Shown here piece after piece: positions 1 through 12,277 of a DNA stretch of 64,000 nt. Position 1 is the first letter of the stretch, and each line of letters opens with the position of its first letter. The notes under the pieces were generated by a model. That model ran no database searches, had not been told where the DNA came from, and saw only the letters and a list, made by a program, of their open reading frames with translations. This stretch comes from Cryptomeria japonica (taxonomy: Eukaryota > Streptophyta > Pinopsida > Cupressales > Cupressaceae). The DNA lies in the NCBI RefSeq assembly GCF_030272615.1, contig NC_081406.1:246253218-246317217 (forward strand). Direction: 5' to 3'. A program made the position numbers and the translations under genes.

Positions 1-689
1 CAGTTGCTTGTTCTTCGTGGTAGATCTTGTTTGCAGTTTCCAGGTGGTTTCATGTGGTTGATTCCAGATTTATAGTTCATTTGGGTTCTTCTCCGGTCAG
101 TTATCGCTTTCAGTTGGCTGTTTCTGGGTTCCCGGGATAGTTCTTGTGCTTACCGGTTGGTTTTCCTTCATTATTGGTGCAATTCTTGGTGTGTGGATCC
201 ATCTTGGGTATTGTCTGATGTTCTTTGGCATGTGGCCAACCTTCCTACTGAACCGCGTCACTTGGTTTTTATTTTCTGGAAATATTTCTTAAATCTTAGG
301 GCCGACCTAATTACATGTTTCATTTTCCTGCATTGGTGAATGTAATCTTTTGAGGCCGACCCAGATATATTCTAGTGGGTATAAATATGATGTTATGTAA
401 TGATTTGTAAGGACAAATAAGGATTTAGATTCGTATGTGGGGATCTAGTTGATCTTTGGAGTCCCAATTGGGTTGTTTCTGGCTTGAAGCCTGCATGTAA
501 CCAGTTAACTACCAGATGTTTTTTGATGATAATATGAAGATTGCTAGATGATTGCCGAAAGTTTTATGGCTCGAATATGATATGTTTATATGAATTTGTT
601 ATGTTTTCATGTTGTTTCCATTGTGTCTCTCTTGTTGCATAAGCCAGTTGACTCTTTTGAGGGTTTTTTTACCGGTTATGGCTGCATCA
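1..689 (+). repeat. 5' LTR (truncated by the window edge)
   Basis: This stretch aligns by eye with about 2918-3624 through most of its length, including the shared ends ctgcatca and ttgcatca. About 118 bp of the 5' end would lie outside the window. It ends two bases before the primer-binding site, as a 5' LTR should. Confidence 0.8.
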
Positions 690-690
690 A

Positions 691-704
691 TTGGTATCAG
701 AGAT
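691..704 (+). other. Primer-binding site, initiator Met-tRNA type
   Basis: The sequence ttggtatcagagat lies immediately after the left LTR. TGGTATCAGAG is the classical complement of the 3' end of plant initiator Met-tRNA used to prime minus-strand synthesis. It fixes the strand of the element and the right end of the 5' LTR. Confidence 0.85.
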
Positions 705-717
705 GGTTATGGACTAG

Positions 718-2757
718 TTGGTGGAAGAATTGTTTGCGAACATTGAGGCATTCCTTGAGGTGGGAATATCGCCGATTGGAGGCAGGATGCATGTGTGTTC
801 AATAGATCGCCGAGGGGAGGCAATTGAAACTGGTAGTCAGATCGCCGAGTTGAGGCAGCTCACCAGAGTGGAAGGAGAGATGCCGCCAAGGAGAAAAAAC
901 CCCCAGAGGGTAGAACAAATGATGTAAGACTTAAAAAATGAAGTGAGGAATGAGATCCAGAATGCTTTGGCTAGTTTGCGAAGAAACCCTGAATCTGAGG
1001 ATGAGTATGAGGAAACTGGTGAAGAGCTTGAGGAAGCCAAAGGACCAAAAGATGAGAGAGAGGAAAGATTCCTGAAAGCAGTGGCACAAGCAAGTAAAAT
1101 TCATAAAGTTGAGGTTTATAACTTTTTCAGAATGCTGAACTCGGAGGATTAGATAGATTGGATCAGAGAGTTGGAGGACTACTTTGAGTTTGAGGATGTC
1201 AAGAACCCACAGAGGGTCCGGTTGGCACAAACCAAGTTGAAAGGGCATACTTCCTTGTGGTGGAAAGAGTTACAGAAAGGCAGAGTGGAGAATGGTGAAT
1301 TAAAGATCACCTGGTGGAGATAGATGGTTGCAAGGTTGAAGGCGAAGTTCATACCGGGAGACTATGAACTGGAGTTGTTCAAGAAGTTGCAGAACCTGAA
1401 ACAGAGAAACATGACTGTGAAGGAATATACTGAGGAATTCTACAAGGTGGTAATCAGATCTAGACATAGAGAGATTGACAGAGAAAAGGTGGCAAGGTAC
1501 ATCAATGGACTTGCTTTTAACATTCAAGATGAGATGAGTATGTTGAAGGTTTCAACAGTTGAAGAAGCTTACCGATATGCTTTGAAGGTTGAGGAGAGAG
1601 TGAGAAGAAGACAACTGAATAAGGGAAAGAAGAAATTCAAGATGAATGATAGTATGAAGAAACTAGTTGAAGACGAGGAGGGAAAACCTAAGTGGAGTAA
1701 AGAACCGTAACAAAAGACACCGAGGAAGGGTAGCGGCAATACCGATAGAGAATTCCCTGGAAAATTTTTCAAGTGTGGAGAAACTGGACATAGATTCTAT
1801 GAATGTAAGAAAGGAATGTCAAGAAGTTGTGTGGCAAGTGAAGAACCAGATGGTACTGAATTTGACTGTGCACTGGAGCAAGGTGAATCCATTATGTTCA
1901 GAAGAAAGGATATCAGATCTACTCAGAGGAAGAGTATTTTTTAGATGGTATGCAAATCAGGTTGTAAGTGTTGCAAGATCATTGTAGATAGTGGAAGTAC
2001 TGATAATTTAGTATATGAGGAGATGGTTGAGAAGCCTGGGTTGAAGAGGCTCGAGAATCCTTGTCCTTATGAGGTAAGTTGGTTACAAGATGATCAGAAG
2101 ATAGAGATAAAGGAGCAGTGTTGGGTGAGTTTCAATATTGGGCCTTTCAGAGATGAAGTTTTATGTGATATTGTGTCAATGAATGTTTGTCATGTCTTAT
2201 TTAGAAAACCTTGGCAGTATGATAGAGGAGTTATTTATGGCTGTAGAAGAAACCTAGTTACTATTGAAAAGGATGGGCATAAGTTCACATTGATTTGTTT
2301 GAAGAAAAAAGAGAAGGAGGTGAATAATCTGAGTCCTGAGAAAAGTTGCAGGAAACCAGTGGCAGAGGTTATACCAGAAGGTTTGACAAAACCAGTTGTA
2401 GAGGTTATACCAGAGGTTTTGAAGAAAGATCTAATAAAAAATATTGTACAGATTATGCCGGAGGGTGACATGAGTTGGCAAAAGGATCTAACAGATGAGT
2501 CTGATGGACAGATGAAACTGGATGACAAGGAGTTGATGGTAAAAAACTAGATAAGGTCTTGTGGTAGAATTGAATCAGGTTTGCAAAAACAAAGGCAATG
2601 TGCAGATCTGAAGAAAAGAAAGAGAAACAAAGAGAGTCTTAGGTTAGAGAAGCCTCTTGAAGCACCGGGAGAGATAGAGAAGAGATTGACAAATAAAGAA
2701 GATGTTTGGATCAGAAATGAGCATGGGATCCTCATTCTGAATCCTTTTAGATGTTAA
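718..2757 (+). pseudogene. gag-protease fusion frame (gypsy type) with six nonsense codons
   Basis: Read in one frame from ATG 718 to TAA 2755-2757, with in-frame stops at 925, 1150, 1321, 1708, 1942 and 2548 and no frameshift. Order: an acidic N-terminus; a Retrotrans_gag core (about 1150-1600, with LWWKELQ and VKEYTEEFYKV); a basic linker; one CCHC knuckle (1765-1806); and a retropepsin domain with DSGSTDNLV (about 1987-2015) and a C-terminal RKPWQYDRGV flap-side motif. After the protease comes a Lys/Glu-rich tail, then stop. The first knuckle Cys is Phe (TTT at 1765-1767). Flanking residues suggest several stops replaced Trp or Gln codons. Gag would form the particle and the protease would process it. 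The next codons after 2757 run out before the 3' LTR, so pol is absent rather than shifted. Confidence 0.8.
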
Positions 2758-2798
2758 TGAGTTGCCTCTCATGGAACATCTTTTTCTACCTTAGTTGT

Positions 2799-3624
2799 CC
2801 GATGCAGGAGCATCCCCGGTCGATGAGCAATCTTGCATCAACAAAAAAACATTTCCTTTCCGTTTTGTTCTTGTTTAGTTCTTTGTGCAGTTTCAATATT
2901 CTTACTAGTATGTATCGGTAGTTTCTTGTTCTTCGTGGTAGATATTTTTTTTAGTTTCCTAGCGGTTTCATGTGGTTGATTCCAGATTTCTAGTTCATTT
3001 GGGTTCTTCTTTGGTCAGTTATTGCTTTCGGTTGGCTGTTTCTTGGTTCCCGAGACAATTCTTCTGTTTACCAGTTGGTTTTCCTTCATTACCTGCATGA
3101 TTCTTAGCGTGTGGATCCATCTTGGGTTTTGTCTGATGTTCTTTGGCATGTGGTCGACCTTCCTGCTGAACCGCATCACTTGGTTGTTATTTCTTGGAAA
3201 GGTTTCTTAAATCTTAGGGCCGACCTAATAACATGTTTCATTTTCCTGCATTGGTGAATGTAATCTTTTGAGGCCGACCTGTATATGTTTCGGTGGGTAT
3301 AGATATGATGTTATGTAATCATTTGTAAGGACAAAGGAAATAGAACTAGGAATAAGGATTGAGATTCGCATGTGGTGTTCTTGTTGATCTTTGGAGTCCC
3401 GGTTGGGTTGTTTCTAGCTTGAAGCCTACATGTAACCGGTTAACTACCAGATGTTCTTTGATGATAATATGAAGATTTTTCGGATGATTTTCAGAAGTTC
3501 TATGGCTTGAATATGATCTGTTTATATGAATTTGTTATGTTTTCTTGCTGTTTCTATTCTGTCTCTCTTGCTGCATAAACCGGTTGACTCTTTTGAGGGT
3601 TTTTTACCGGTTATGGTTGCATCA
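2799..3624 (+). repeat. 3' LTR of the gypsy-like element
   Basis: Direct repeat of the 1-689 sequence, ending gttgcatca at 3624. The left boundary is set near gatgcagg (about 2801), which mirrors the terminal gcatca as a short inverted repeat. No purine tract is visible just before it. TSD cannot be tested because the left end of the element is outside the window. Confidence 0.7.
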
Positions 3625-3657
3625 AGCCAGTTGCCTCTTTTGAGGGTTTTTTACCAA
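3578..3657 (+). repeat. Tandem duplication of the LTR tail, period about 46 bp
   Basis: The block with gttgactcttttgagggttt (in the LTR, from about 3583) recurs as gttgcctcttttgagggttt right after the LTR end, followed in both by tttacc. The 5' LTR has only one copy, so the second copy arose at or after insertion. Confidence 0.7.
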
Positions 3658-6026
3658 TTAAATGTATTACAAAATTTGTAAGGATTCTAGAAAGACCTCA
3701 GGAATCCAAACTATCATGTCAAAAACAATGATTTAGTAGAATCACTGTAAAACTCATATACATTCTTCAAATTATAAAACAAAAGAAAAACCAAAAAAGT
3801 CTCTTACCAAATATATCCTATAGGCTTATACATTGTTCAGATTATAAAACAAAAATTCAAATCTTGAAATTGTTGGAGCAACAACATGTAAGAAGAAGAA
3901 ATGAAGGGGCAAGACAATCCTTAGACCTGGAATGGATTGGTCCTGGAATGTATGCCCCTGCCACATCTGGAGTCTTGACTATGGTTCATCATCATAACTA
4001 AAAGGCCAAACTTCATCTTCAATAACCAGTCCATGATGATTTGGTTCATATTTTGTGCCAAACCCTTCCTCATTGATGTATTCCTCAAACCAATCCCTGC
4101 CTTTGTTGAACTTCAGACCTAAAACTCTCTTCACAAATCTCATATACTTGATAATTTCTTCTGTTTTTGCTAGAAACACAACCACCAATAGCCCAAAAAG
4201 AATAGGCATCCTGCAAAATTTCCGATTCCCACGACGAGTTGCATTATAGTCCCGTGGGAGTAGAATGGTGAAATGGTCATCAATATTATCAACGACTATT
4301 TCAATCTCCCAAAAAAGCACCGTCAAAGAGATTCTGACATAAGTGCATGACTGTCACCTTTGCTTATTCCGCCCTGATAATCGAAGCTAGGAATACAACA
4401 TGGATGTTTGTATTCACTCTATATCTATGGTAAGCCGTGATGAAATCCTCTCCCAATATTTTTTTGACTACATGAATGATGAGGGGGCTGGAATAATTCA
4501 AAACTCCTAAGAGGTGCCTATTTGAAATTTCCTCAAGAAAAACCATTTTTTGTCTGGTAGAAATTAATCAGATAGGAGAATCCATAGATACAAAGCTAAA
4601 AAAAATTAGCAAGGCAAATGGTGGGAAAATCATGGGCAAATGAAGGAATTAAAACGTGAATTGAAATAGAATGCAAAAAGACATTAAAAAGAGAAGCTGC
4701 AAATGCCTGAATATATCTAGAAAACTAAATAATCGAGAGAGAGAGATCATAAATGTAGAATAAATATGATATGAGTAGAGGTCCTAGAAATCTGAAAACA
4801 TATCCATCACAAAATCTTCTGAGTCGCGTCGTACATCATTTGTACATCGACATGTGTGAGGTTGAAGCTAAGAATGCAAGGAGTTCAACCAAATATTAAA
4901 TCACTATTAAATGAGAAAAAAATAAATTTTGAGAGACCAGAGTCGTCATCTTTTTGGTTTAAGGCCAAAGACCTCCCTATAAAACCTAAAGTTACCCATG
5001 CAATCCTTGTCTCTTTTTGTTATAATCTCGCAGTGAATTCCTGTAGTCGGTTTTCGGTCTCTTAAGTCATAACTTAAGCCTTTTGCATCATTTTTGTGAT
5101 CGACCCCTTCTTGCTAGCCACCCGATTGCATGTTCTTTAAGTCACTCCTAAGTCATGGTTCCATCGGGAGATCATCAATCCCAACAACTTAACGATACCA
5201 ACGTGGACAGGTCAGTGAGATCACATGATTAGGGGAGACTCTGATTCTATCTTTCTGACTCACCTATACACATGTGGATGGACACACAAAAAGAAAAATC
5301 TTGTTGGTGAGATTTTGCATCCCGGTGACATTTAAACATCATCTTGCCAAATCACCGATGCATACATGAATGTACACATCAAAAGAAATGACCATCGAAA
5401 AAATTGTCTTACACATCCCAATGACTCAGTGATGGAGGAGGTTGCTAAACCATGACAGATATGTGGCGTCCACATCATCAGATAGTGCAATCAACAAAAT
5501 GATACTGGGAGGGAGATAATGACACATATGGGAAAGTTTAGTGTGCAACGAATTAGTTTTTGGTACAATCAAAACTCATCGGTGATGGTTTTAAAAATTT
5601 TCAACTACCCAACGATGCCAAGTGTTGCAAAACCGACCATTGGTTAAAAAATTTGTGATTTTTAAAAAAAAATTTCCGACGATCGTTGATCAAATCAAAT
5701 CAACGACAAAGTTTTAAAGTTGCTCAATTGCTCATTGCAAGGAATGACAACACCAATTCGACAATTTTTTTGAATTTTGAGCAAAAACTCGATTGAAGGC
5801 AAGAAAATGCAAGCTCAAGCTCTGGAGATTGTGTTGTAGAGAAGCTAAAGAAAATTTGTAGATAAGGGAATTTGGACAGTGAGTTGCCTTCTTTCCCGTT
5901 TTCTTGTATTACTCTGTAATTTATGAAAGTTTAGAGGCTAAAAAAATTAGAAACCATAGCCATAGCAAGTAGAAAACCAGAAAACAATCTTTAGGGTTCC
6001 TTCATAAAATTAAGAAACTAGAAAAC
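3658..6026. other. Non-coding stretch upstream of ORF A
   Basis: Mostly AT-rich with no recognised domain apart from the unrecognised minus-strand frame listed separately. From about 4980 to 6026 it is likely the leader of ORF A. It contains ctcttaagtc/acttaag palindromic stretches. A short block near 5360-5400 recurs at about 52645-52690, so at least part of this leader is dispersed repeat. No promoter element can be assigned. Confidence 0.4.
3979..4546 (-). pseudogene. Unrecognised reading frame in two pieces
   Basis: Two minus-strand open stretches, 4364-4546 (60 codons) and 3979-4326 (115 codons), lie in different frames with a 37-bp gap, so an intact single frame would need a frameshift or a splice. 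The downstream piece has a short hydrophobic run (ILFGLLVVVFLA) followed by a charged tail ending YDDEP. I do not recognise the product. It could be decayed host exons or chance. No duplicate elsewhere in the window. Confidence 0.2.
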
Positions 6027-8355
6027 ATGTCAACCTCATCCAAAGCCTCTAGAGCAGAGGGCCCTAAACCCAAAAGACAAAAGAAGGAGATGAACCTCTG
6101 TGATGACCTAATTGGTCAATTGCCAGGGTCTTGTCAAAGACCAAGAACTGCAGGGCATGCAAATAGATTTCATGACTCATAGAGGAAATGTAATGAAGCT
6201 TATATGTCATTTAGAGGCCATAACATTTTCAAATAGTTTTACATGAAATCAAATAGAGAAGTGCCTGAGTGTAATCCTTGAAGGCTAGGGTTGGCTCGAT
6301 TGGTAGTCTTAAATCTCTTTGTAAATGTGGACTTGATTAGAGTAATTGAAAAGCAATACAATCCCAATACAAGGTGCATTCAATCAATTTACAGGAACCT
6401 GATTGAAATCAGTAAAGCCACTATTTGTAAAGTGTTTGGCATGAAGGATGTAGTAGGTAATGACATGGTTATCGACCTAGGTAGCTTGAAAGCAGAATAC
6501 CAGAGTGTCAAGGAGATTTATAGGAGAAAATGGCTACCACTTCACATGCCAGAGTTGGGTAAAACTTTTGAAAAGTTTGACAAAACAGACCTACCGCCTT
6601 ATAATGTTGAGTTGACTCACAAGTATTTTCAGATGACTTATTATGCTGTGTGTCAAGTGCTTGGTTTTGAGGGATAGTTACACATGCCTGAGTTACTTAC
6701 AGTGTTGATTAGTGATGTCCAAATCAGTGTCGAAAATAGACCTTTTGACTATCCTCTCTTTGTAGCAGAAGGGATTCACAATGCTCTAATTTGTATCCAA
6801 GGGGATAGTTCAACTGTCACATTCAAATGGTATTCCTTATTGATGCATATGCTGCTATTTTTTGGATAGAGAAATAGATTCTAGAGTAATGATTTGTGCA
6901 TTAAGGAATTTGATGATGATGGAGCAAGGTGTCCTATGCAGTTGTGGACATCTATTTAGGATTGTGGTTTTATGCCTGCCCAATATTTATGTTTTGAGGA
7001 GCATTTTGTTAAAAAACTGTATGGTTTATTTGGTCATAACCCTCCAAGGTTGTCAGATAAGATCATGTAGTTCTTGAGGCCTAAAGGAAGGGAACATGAG
7101 ATAAAGGTAAAAATAAACCATAATTGGGGTGATTGGTACATCATAGCGAAGCCGACTTACATAAGAATCTATGGATTTGAGGGACGACCACATTTGTTTC
7201 CTTTGATAGTTCTCGACAGATTGGTATATCTAGAAATAATTAGACAAATGTGTGGGGCATATACTCCTTTTGAGAAGTCACATAAGGCCTCTTTTCTCCC
7301 TTCTTATCTTCATATTGGATATTTTTAGGTTTCTTCATCATCTGGACTTGCAAAAGCCATCAATCTCTTGGATAGCAATAAGTTACCCCTACATTTAGAG
7401 GTCTGGAAATTTGATCTAGAAGGATACATAAAATTTGCAAGAAGTTGTGTAAGTTTAGGCACATAAAATCACACATTTGTGCTCAAAGAGGAATTAACAA
7501 GGAATTGCCCCACTTATGAAGCCATTGTGGGAAGGGTTAAAGCATGGATAATAATCCGACAAGCTAAGAAAGAAAGAAAGTTGGTTGACCCTACATACAA
7601 GGGTGCATTTGCAGACATTGATGATACATTCAGAAGAATGGAATTGTTACTCCAACATGAATCTAGGTTGACATCAAATGTGCCAATCATTTCCCCATCT
7701 TCATCCATTGTCTCATCCACCATCGTTCAAGGACATAGGGACGTTTCTCCTTTAGCTCAAATGTCTCCCGCTCAATCAATAGGATTGGAAGTATCAGAAG
7801 ATATGGGAGAAAGTGCAGCACCCCATGAGGAAGAGGTTATGCAACAAATGCAAGTGCATGTGCCAACTTACCACAACCCAAATGATCAAGATGAAAATAT
7901 TGCTGAAATTGCCGATTTCTTAACAGATGAAGTCAAAGATCTGGTTTCCAAGAAGTTTTTATTTGATGATGATTTCATCAATACAAGTTAGTTCAAAGAG
8001 ATTATTAATAAATTCATGGGAAGGAAACTGAATGAAAGAACTCATGATACACCCTCAGAGAAAATAGATGAGGTTGTCAAATAATTTTTGGTAGAGGTTC
8101 GTGAAGAAACCAAGGACATGACCCCAGAGAAGGGAAGACAATTGGTAAAAGAAGTGGGATGTATGCTCCTTCTAGGGAAAAATATGTCCTCTTCCACTAC
8201 CTTTAACAATATCAGAAGATATGAAGGTTTGGATCTAAAGTTAAGTGATGAAGGAATAGATAAGTTGTGCTATGGTTCAGATTTTGGTCTTAGTGACAAA
8301 GTGTTGGCTATATGTTGTTTGTATCCAACTGACAAGAGGCTTATCACCATTGCAG
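6027..8355 (+). pseudogene. ORF A, 5' part: unrecognised large frame, split by a retroelement
   Basis: One frame runs from ATG 6027 to 8355 with twelve in-frame stops (6180, 6234, 6279, 6675, 6867, 6882, 6957, 7068, 7326, 7464, 7989, 8082) and no frameshift. The frame resumes in phase at 24157. It aligns along its length with ORF B (27368-30820): shared landmarks include NLFVNVDLI/NVYVNTYFI, EIYRRK/HIYRRK, and YIRIYGFEGRP/IIRIFDSLVTP. Residues around 7479-7991 are Ser/Pro/Gln- and acid-rich. I cannot name a domain. The layout (globular N-terminus, low-complexity middle, coiled-coil C-terminus) resembles plant transposon-associated proteins of unknown role. Adjacent: immediately interrupted by the 8356-24156 element, which leaves the phase intact when one target-site copy is removed. 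Confidence 0.6.
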
Positions 8356-10859
8356 TGTTGAACACAAGATGCCATAGAGAGTGGGGGGGGGGTGAATCAG
8401 TGGTTTCCAAATCTTTTCCCTTTTCTATCCTATGTGTATATATCGGTTAACAGATCTAACATAAAGCAAACATACCAGTTAGATGAGAAGATAACACAAA
8501 AACAATCACACATAAAAGGGACATCACATAACACCAGATATACGAGGAAAACCCAAGATGGAAAAAACCTCTGTGAGAAGTGCTGCTGAAGACTATTGCT
8601 CCAATCTAACCTCACAATGAAAACCTCAGTTATAACATTTAGGGAACCAACCCAAGGAGTACCACTCCTGCTTTAGGGCACCAAACCAAGGAGAATCAAC
8701 CCCTAATTTTTGGGCACTAGCCCAAGGAGCACCAACCCCTACACTGAGCTCCAACTCAATGATAACAAGATCATATCATAAATACAAAAGTAATATTCCT
8801 GTTACAAAAGAACTTTGTAACTCTCATGTATGTCTCTCCACCGTTTCACCTCTACATAGATCTCTGCCGGTTCTCTGCTCACTTTCTCTATGTCGCACCC
8901 TTATCTTCTGCTGTAACTCACTCTCTGTTGCAACCTTACTAGTTCAACCTCTGCTTCTTCTTTCTCGGTTCTCCTCTCTGCCAGTTGTCCTTCCTCTCTA
9001 ACACACTGCTGCTAGTTACCAACAATCTTCTTCACTTAGTCAGATATCTACTATCTGATTCCTATCGGTTCTCAACTTATTGATTCTTCACTACTATCTA
9101 TTGTAGCTCTTCTCTTCCGGTTCAGTCTCCACTGGTTAACTTCTCTATTAGACTTAATGGAAGACTACCGATTTCCTCACTCTTGTCAGTTGTGCTCTTT
9201 AGACAGATTCTCTCTCTCACAATCAGTCTCTTCTTTGATTGTCGTTGAGAACTTGACTGATTTGCTCTCACATGCAGCAACAAAAAATACATATTTGTCT
9301 TGCACTCTTATAGCCATATTTTCCCACCTAAACATTGGTTTGAACATTGGCACGCTAGGGTTTCCGCCATCCACTGAATCTGCATCCGATCTGATCTCTG
9401 ATCATCATGGCATATCATATTTGATCAGATCTCATGTCGTTGATGAATTATAACTCATCAATCATCATCCCCATCCTCTTTTCCTTTCAACACATGTCTT
9501 CTATCTTTAGCCATATGTAGCATGATTTTCGGCCTTTTGTCTGATCAATCACATGAGTGATGCAGTTTCCTTCAACCTCTTTGATCTGCAAGATTAGTCT
9601 GTACTAGATCTCTATTGCTTCCTTGATCTCGAGCCACAATCATCTGCCATCATCCCTCGAGCTTCACAGTCGCCAACATCCTCACCAAAACATCACACTG
9701 ACCTTTGCATGCATGCCACTTCACCTCCACGTGGCTCCTTTTTCGGCATCCACCTTTGTTAAGTCTTCTATGTCAATCCAGACAAGATCACCGATCAACC
9801 ACACAACCGGGTTCATCTACCAGTTCACAAAACCTGTCAATTATACCTTAACCGATCTGCCTTCAACCTTGCACTCTGCTTCTCTTCTGGTGGAGCACCT
9901 AAATCGGTCACCATACTTGCTAACCTACCTTATGCACATCTTTAACAGATGGGAGCCTTTCTCTTCTGCACCTTGTCAACATTATGGTGGACATACTTAT
10001 CGATAAATATCTTGATGACACCATATCATCAACCTTCAACAAACTTCCTCTGTTTTCTTTACTGGCAATACCTTTCTTCACCACTGGACCGATTCTGCTA
10101 TCAATTGGTTTGTCAAAGTGACAACCATATCCTTCAATCTCTATACCCGCAACTCATCATGTCTACCCGGCTGATCTAGTGCATCTATGATCTCATGCAC
10201 CTAAGGCAACTTAGTGTTTCACCAATTCACCTGGTGTGAGCCTTTAATCACCTGTCTTTAACTCTTTTGTCTTATCTCAGAGGACTATGATGCATTCCAT
10301 GCATAATAGAAGATAAGCTCAGTATTGCCACTCATTGATGGGAGTGAATCCTTGTCATCTGCATCTGACATTGTACCAATTATGGCTTCCCTGTTTGAGT
10401 AGGCATATCTCCAAACAAGCACAAGTGATCCGGTTGAGCACACTCTCTGTTAGACTTCTCTTATCTGGTGGGAGTTCTGCATATTGATATCCAACAACAT
10501 ACCTATAGCTTGTACATACTTCACCTCCGGTGTTGATGTGATTTTTGTAACATTCCCCATCTTCATCACAATCAACATCCCAGCATATTTCCCTCTTACA
10601 AATGTCATCATTTACCGATTGTTATATCATACTGGTCTCCTATCCATATCTTCAACACAAGTCAAACACTAATTTGTGTACCAGTGACTCCAATGACCAT
10701 TGTGCTGAATGACATTCTCTCCCTTACCAGTGACCTGCAAAGCTAGGTGACATCAAAGACATCACATCCGGTATGCATAAATGACAATGCTGCACATACA
10801 TCTCTTATACCAGTTACCATCCTTTACCGGTTGACATCAATGACAATACAATGCCAACA
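8356..10859 (-). repeat. 3' LTR of the outer gag-only element (2,504 bp)
   Basis: Begins tgttgaacacaag, with a G-run at about 8382-8392 followed by tgaatcag, and ends ccaaca before the polypurine complement. Aligns with 21871-24156. It carries about 185 bp (near 8752-8943) that the other LTR lacks. Many ccggt/ccagt words. Open stretches inside it (for example 9157-9453) are not supported as genes. Confidence 0.85.
8638..8742. repeat. Degenerate tandem repeat, about 35 bp x 3, inside the LTR
   Basis: Three units begin near 8641, 8675 and 8711, each with the pattern gggcaccaacccaaggag then caacccc or a variant. The matching place in the other LTR (about 22150-22242) has the same units with the third one shortened. 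Confidence 0.7.
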
Positions 10860-10885
10860 ATCTCCCCCTTTGGCATTGATCTCAA
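10860..10885 (-). promoter_or_regulatory. Polypurine tract of the outer element
   Basis: Directly after the left LTR the plus strand reads atctccccctttggcattg, i.e. a purine-rich CCAAAGGGGGAGAT on the element strand. This is the usual plus-strand primer position in copia elements. A second similar tract lies at 10979-11006. Confidence 0.8.
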
Positions 10886-12277
10886 CACATGTAGTATCCA
10901 ACATGCTACATATTCTCTCTCTCTTTGTGTGTTCCATGGATTCTCACACATGTAGTATGCAAAATACTACAAAAACTCTCTCCCCCTTTGACAACAATGG
11001 CAAAGGGTACTGCCAGGATTTCTCTCCTCCTTGTGTCTACCGATCACTGACACTTTTCTAACTCCCCTTTTCTCTACTAGATGCTTCTCCTCCTTTGACC
11101 ATGATATATTGCATCCTCTCAATTCACAAAACTTGAGATGGAGAGCGCAACCACCAACTGACACCAATTTCTCAAAAACCAAGTGTATATGCACATCGGA
11201 AACACATACATATACAAATCTAAAACCAATTGAAGGCACGTGTTAGTAAATAAAACATACTAACCGGTTAGAGTGCATCATCTCCCCTTTGATATGCAAA
11301 AGTTATTCTGACCCAAATTTGCTGATATCAAGTGTTGAAGATGACACTCATACCAATTGTATACTCTCCGATACCAACTGTATATTCTCTAGAGAATGCA
11401 AGTCTCCCTTTTTGCAGATAACACTCCCAGTGGTCCAGTTGTGATTTTAGTTGGATAGGCATTGAAATATCTCACAACCCCAGACACTTCCAATGACACA
11501 ATTAAAATGGTACATCCATAGACAGTTGCACACCCTCTGTGTCCAACAAGTTTGAAACAAGTCTGAAAAACATGCCTGTTAACTCCCCCTGAGTCATACA
11601 TCTCAGGTCTTTATTTTCCTGTTAGGTTCTAAACCAGAGTCAAACTACCCCTTATACTAGTTGAGCTGTGCATTGTGATCAATCATATGATCTATCAACT
11701 CCATAATTTCCACCACAACATATGACATGATCCTAGGTGTACATAATGCCATACAATATCACTATCATGCCATAAATCAAAAACAGTTATCCCAAAAAGA
11801 TGTATGTATACATGATCAACTGGCGGGCCATCATATGTCATTCAGGTCTTTTCCAATACCACCTAAGACATAACCACTTCTTCATATCACACAACCAGAT
11901 ATATTACAATGATCCCAGACCTTGTTGACTTGTATAACCTGCAAATACCGGTTAGTATTCATACCAGTATCATACTGTACATATCAATTTCCTGCATCAG
12001 TCCATCATATCTAACAAAGCATCTTCCTCTAAATTTTGTCTTCTTGTGTCAATTTGCATAAGATCCTAATTGTTAATTATCCATCTATTGGTACATGCTG
12101 TAGTGATCCATCTATGATCTGTAGGTGTGTAGCTAAGGCAACCACTACACACACTTACCATCTCATTTCCTTCCTTCATACCGAGATCATCTTGCTCTTC
12201 CATTTGTCCTCTTCTACTGAGGGGGTGAATGATATGGTCAATATACTACTCCCTCTAAGGTCCTGCATCTCCTTTAA
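10886..12277. other. Non-coding 3' interior of the outer element
   Basis: About 1.4 kb between the polypurine tract and the end of gag. Holds a second C-rich tract with quasi-palindrome (10979-11006). No coding region is supported on either strand. Confidence 0.5.

Larger units (their letters stand above)
1..3624 (+). mobile_element. Ty3/gypsy-like gag-protease-only LTR element, 5' end outside window
   Basis: Seen: two direct repeats (1-689 and about 2799-3624) flank about 2.1 kb. A Met-tRNA-type primer site follows the left repeat, and one gag-protease reading frame fills the interior. No reverse transcriptase, RNase H or integrase is present, and there is no room for them. Known: Ty3/gypsy elements encode gag, protease, RT, RNase H and integrase; shortened gag-bearing relatives (TR-GAG type) are non-autonomous. 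Inferred: a non-autonomous element relying on pol supplied by a relative. The frame is dead (six nonsense codons). No clear polypurine tract precedes the right LTR, so its left edge is uncertain between 2758 and 2800. Confidence 0.8.

Noticed and set aside
2758-2800. Polypurine tract of the gypsy-like element
   Set aside because: The 40 bp before the 3' LTR are not purine-rich; the LTR edge itself is uncertain.
9157-9453. 98-codon open frame in the outer LTR, with a counterpart at 22353-22745
   Set aside because: Both lie inside LTRs, have no start context or known motif, and the paired copies differ in start, length and residues as non-coding DNA would.
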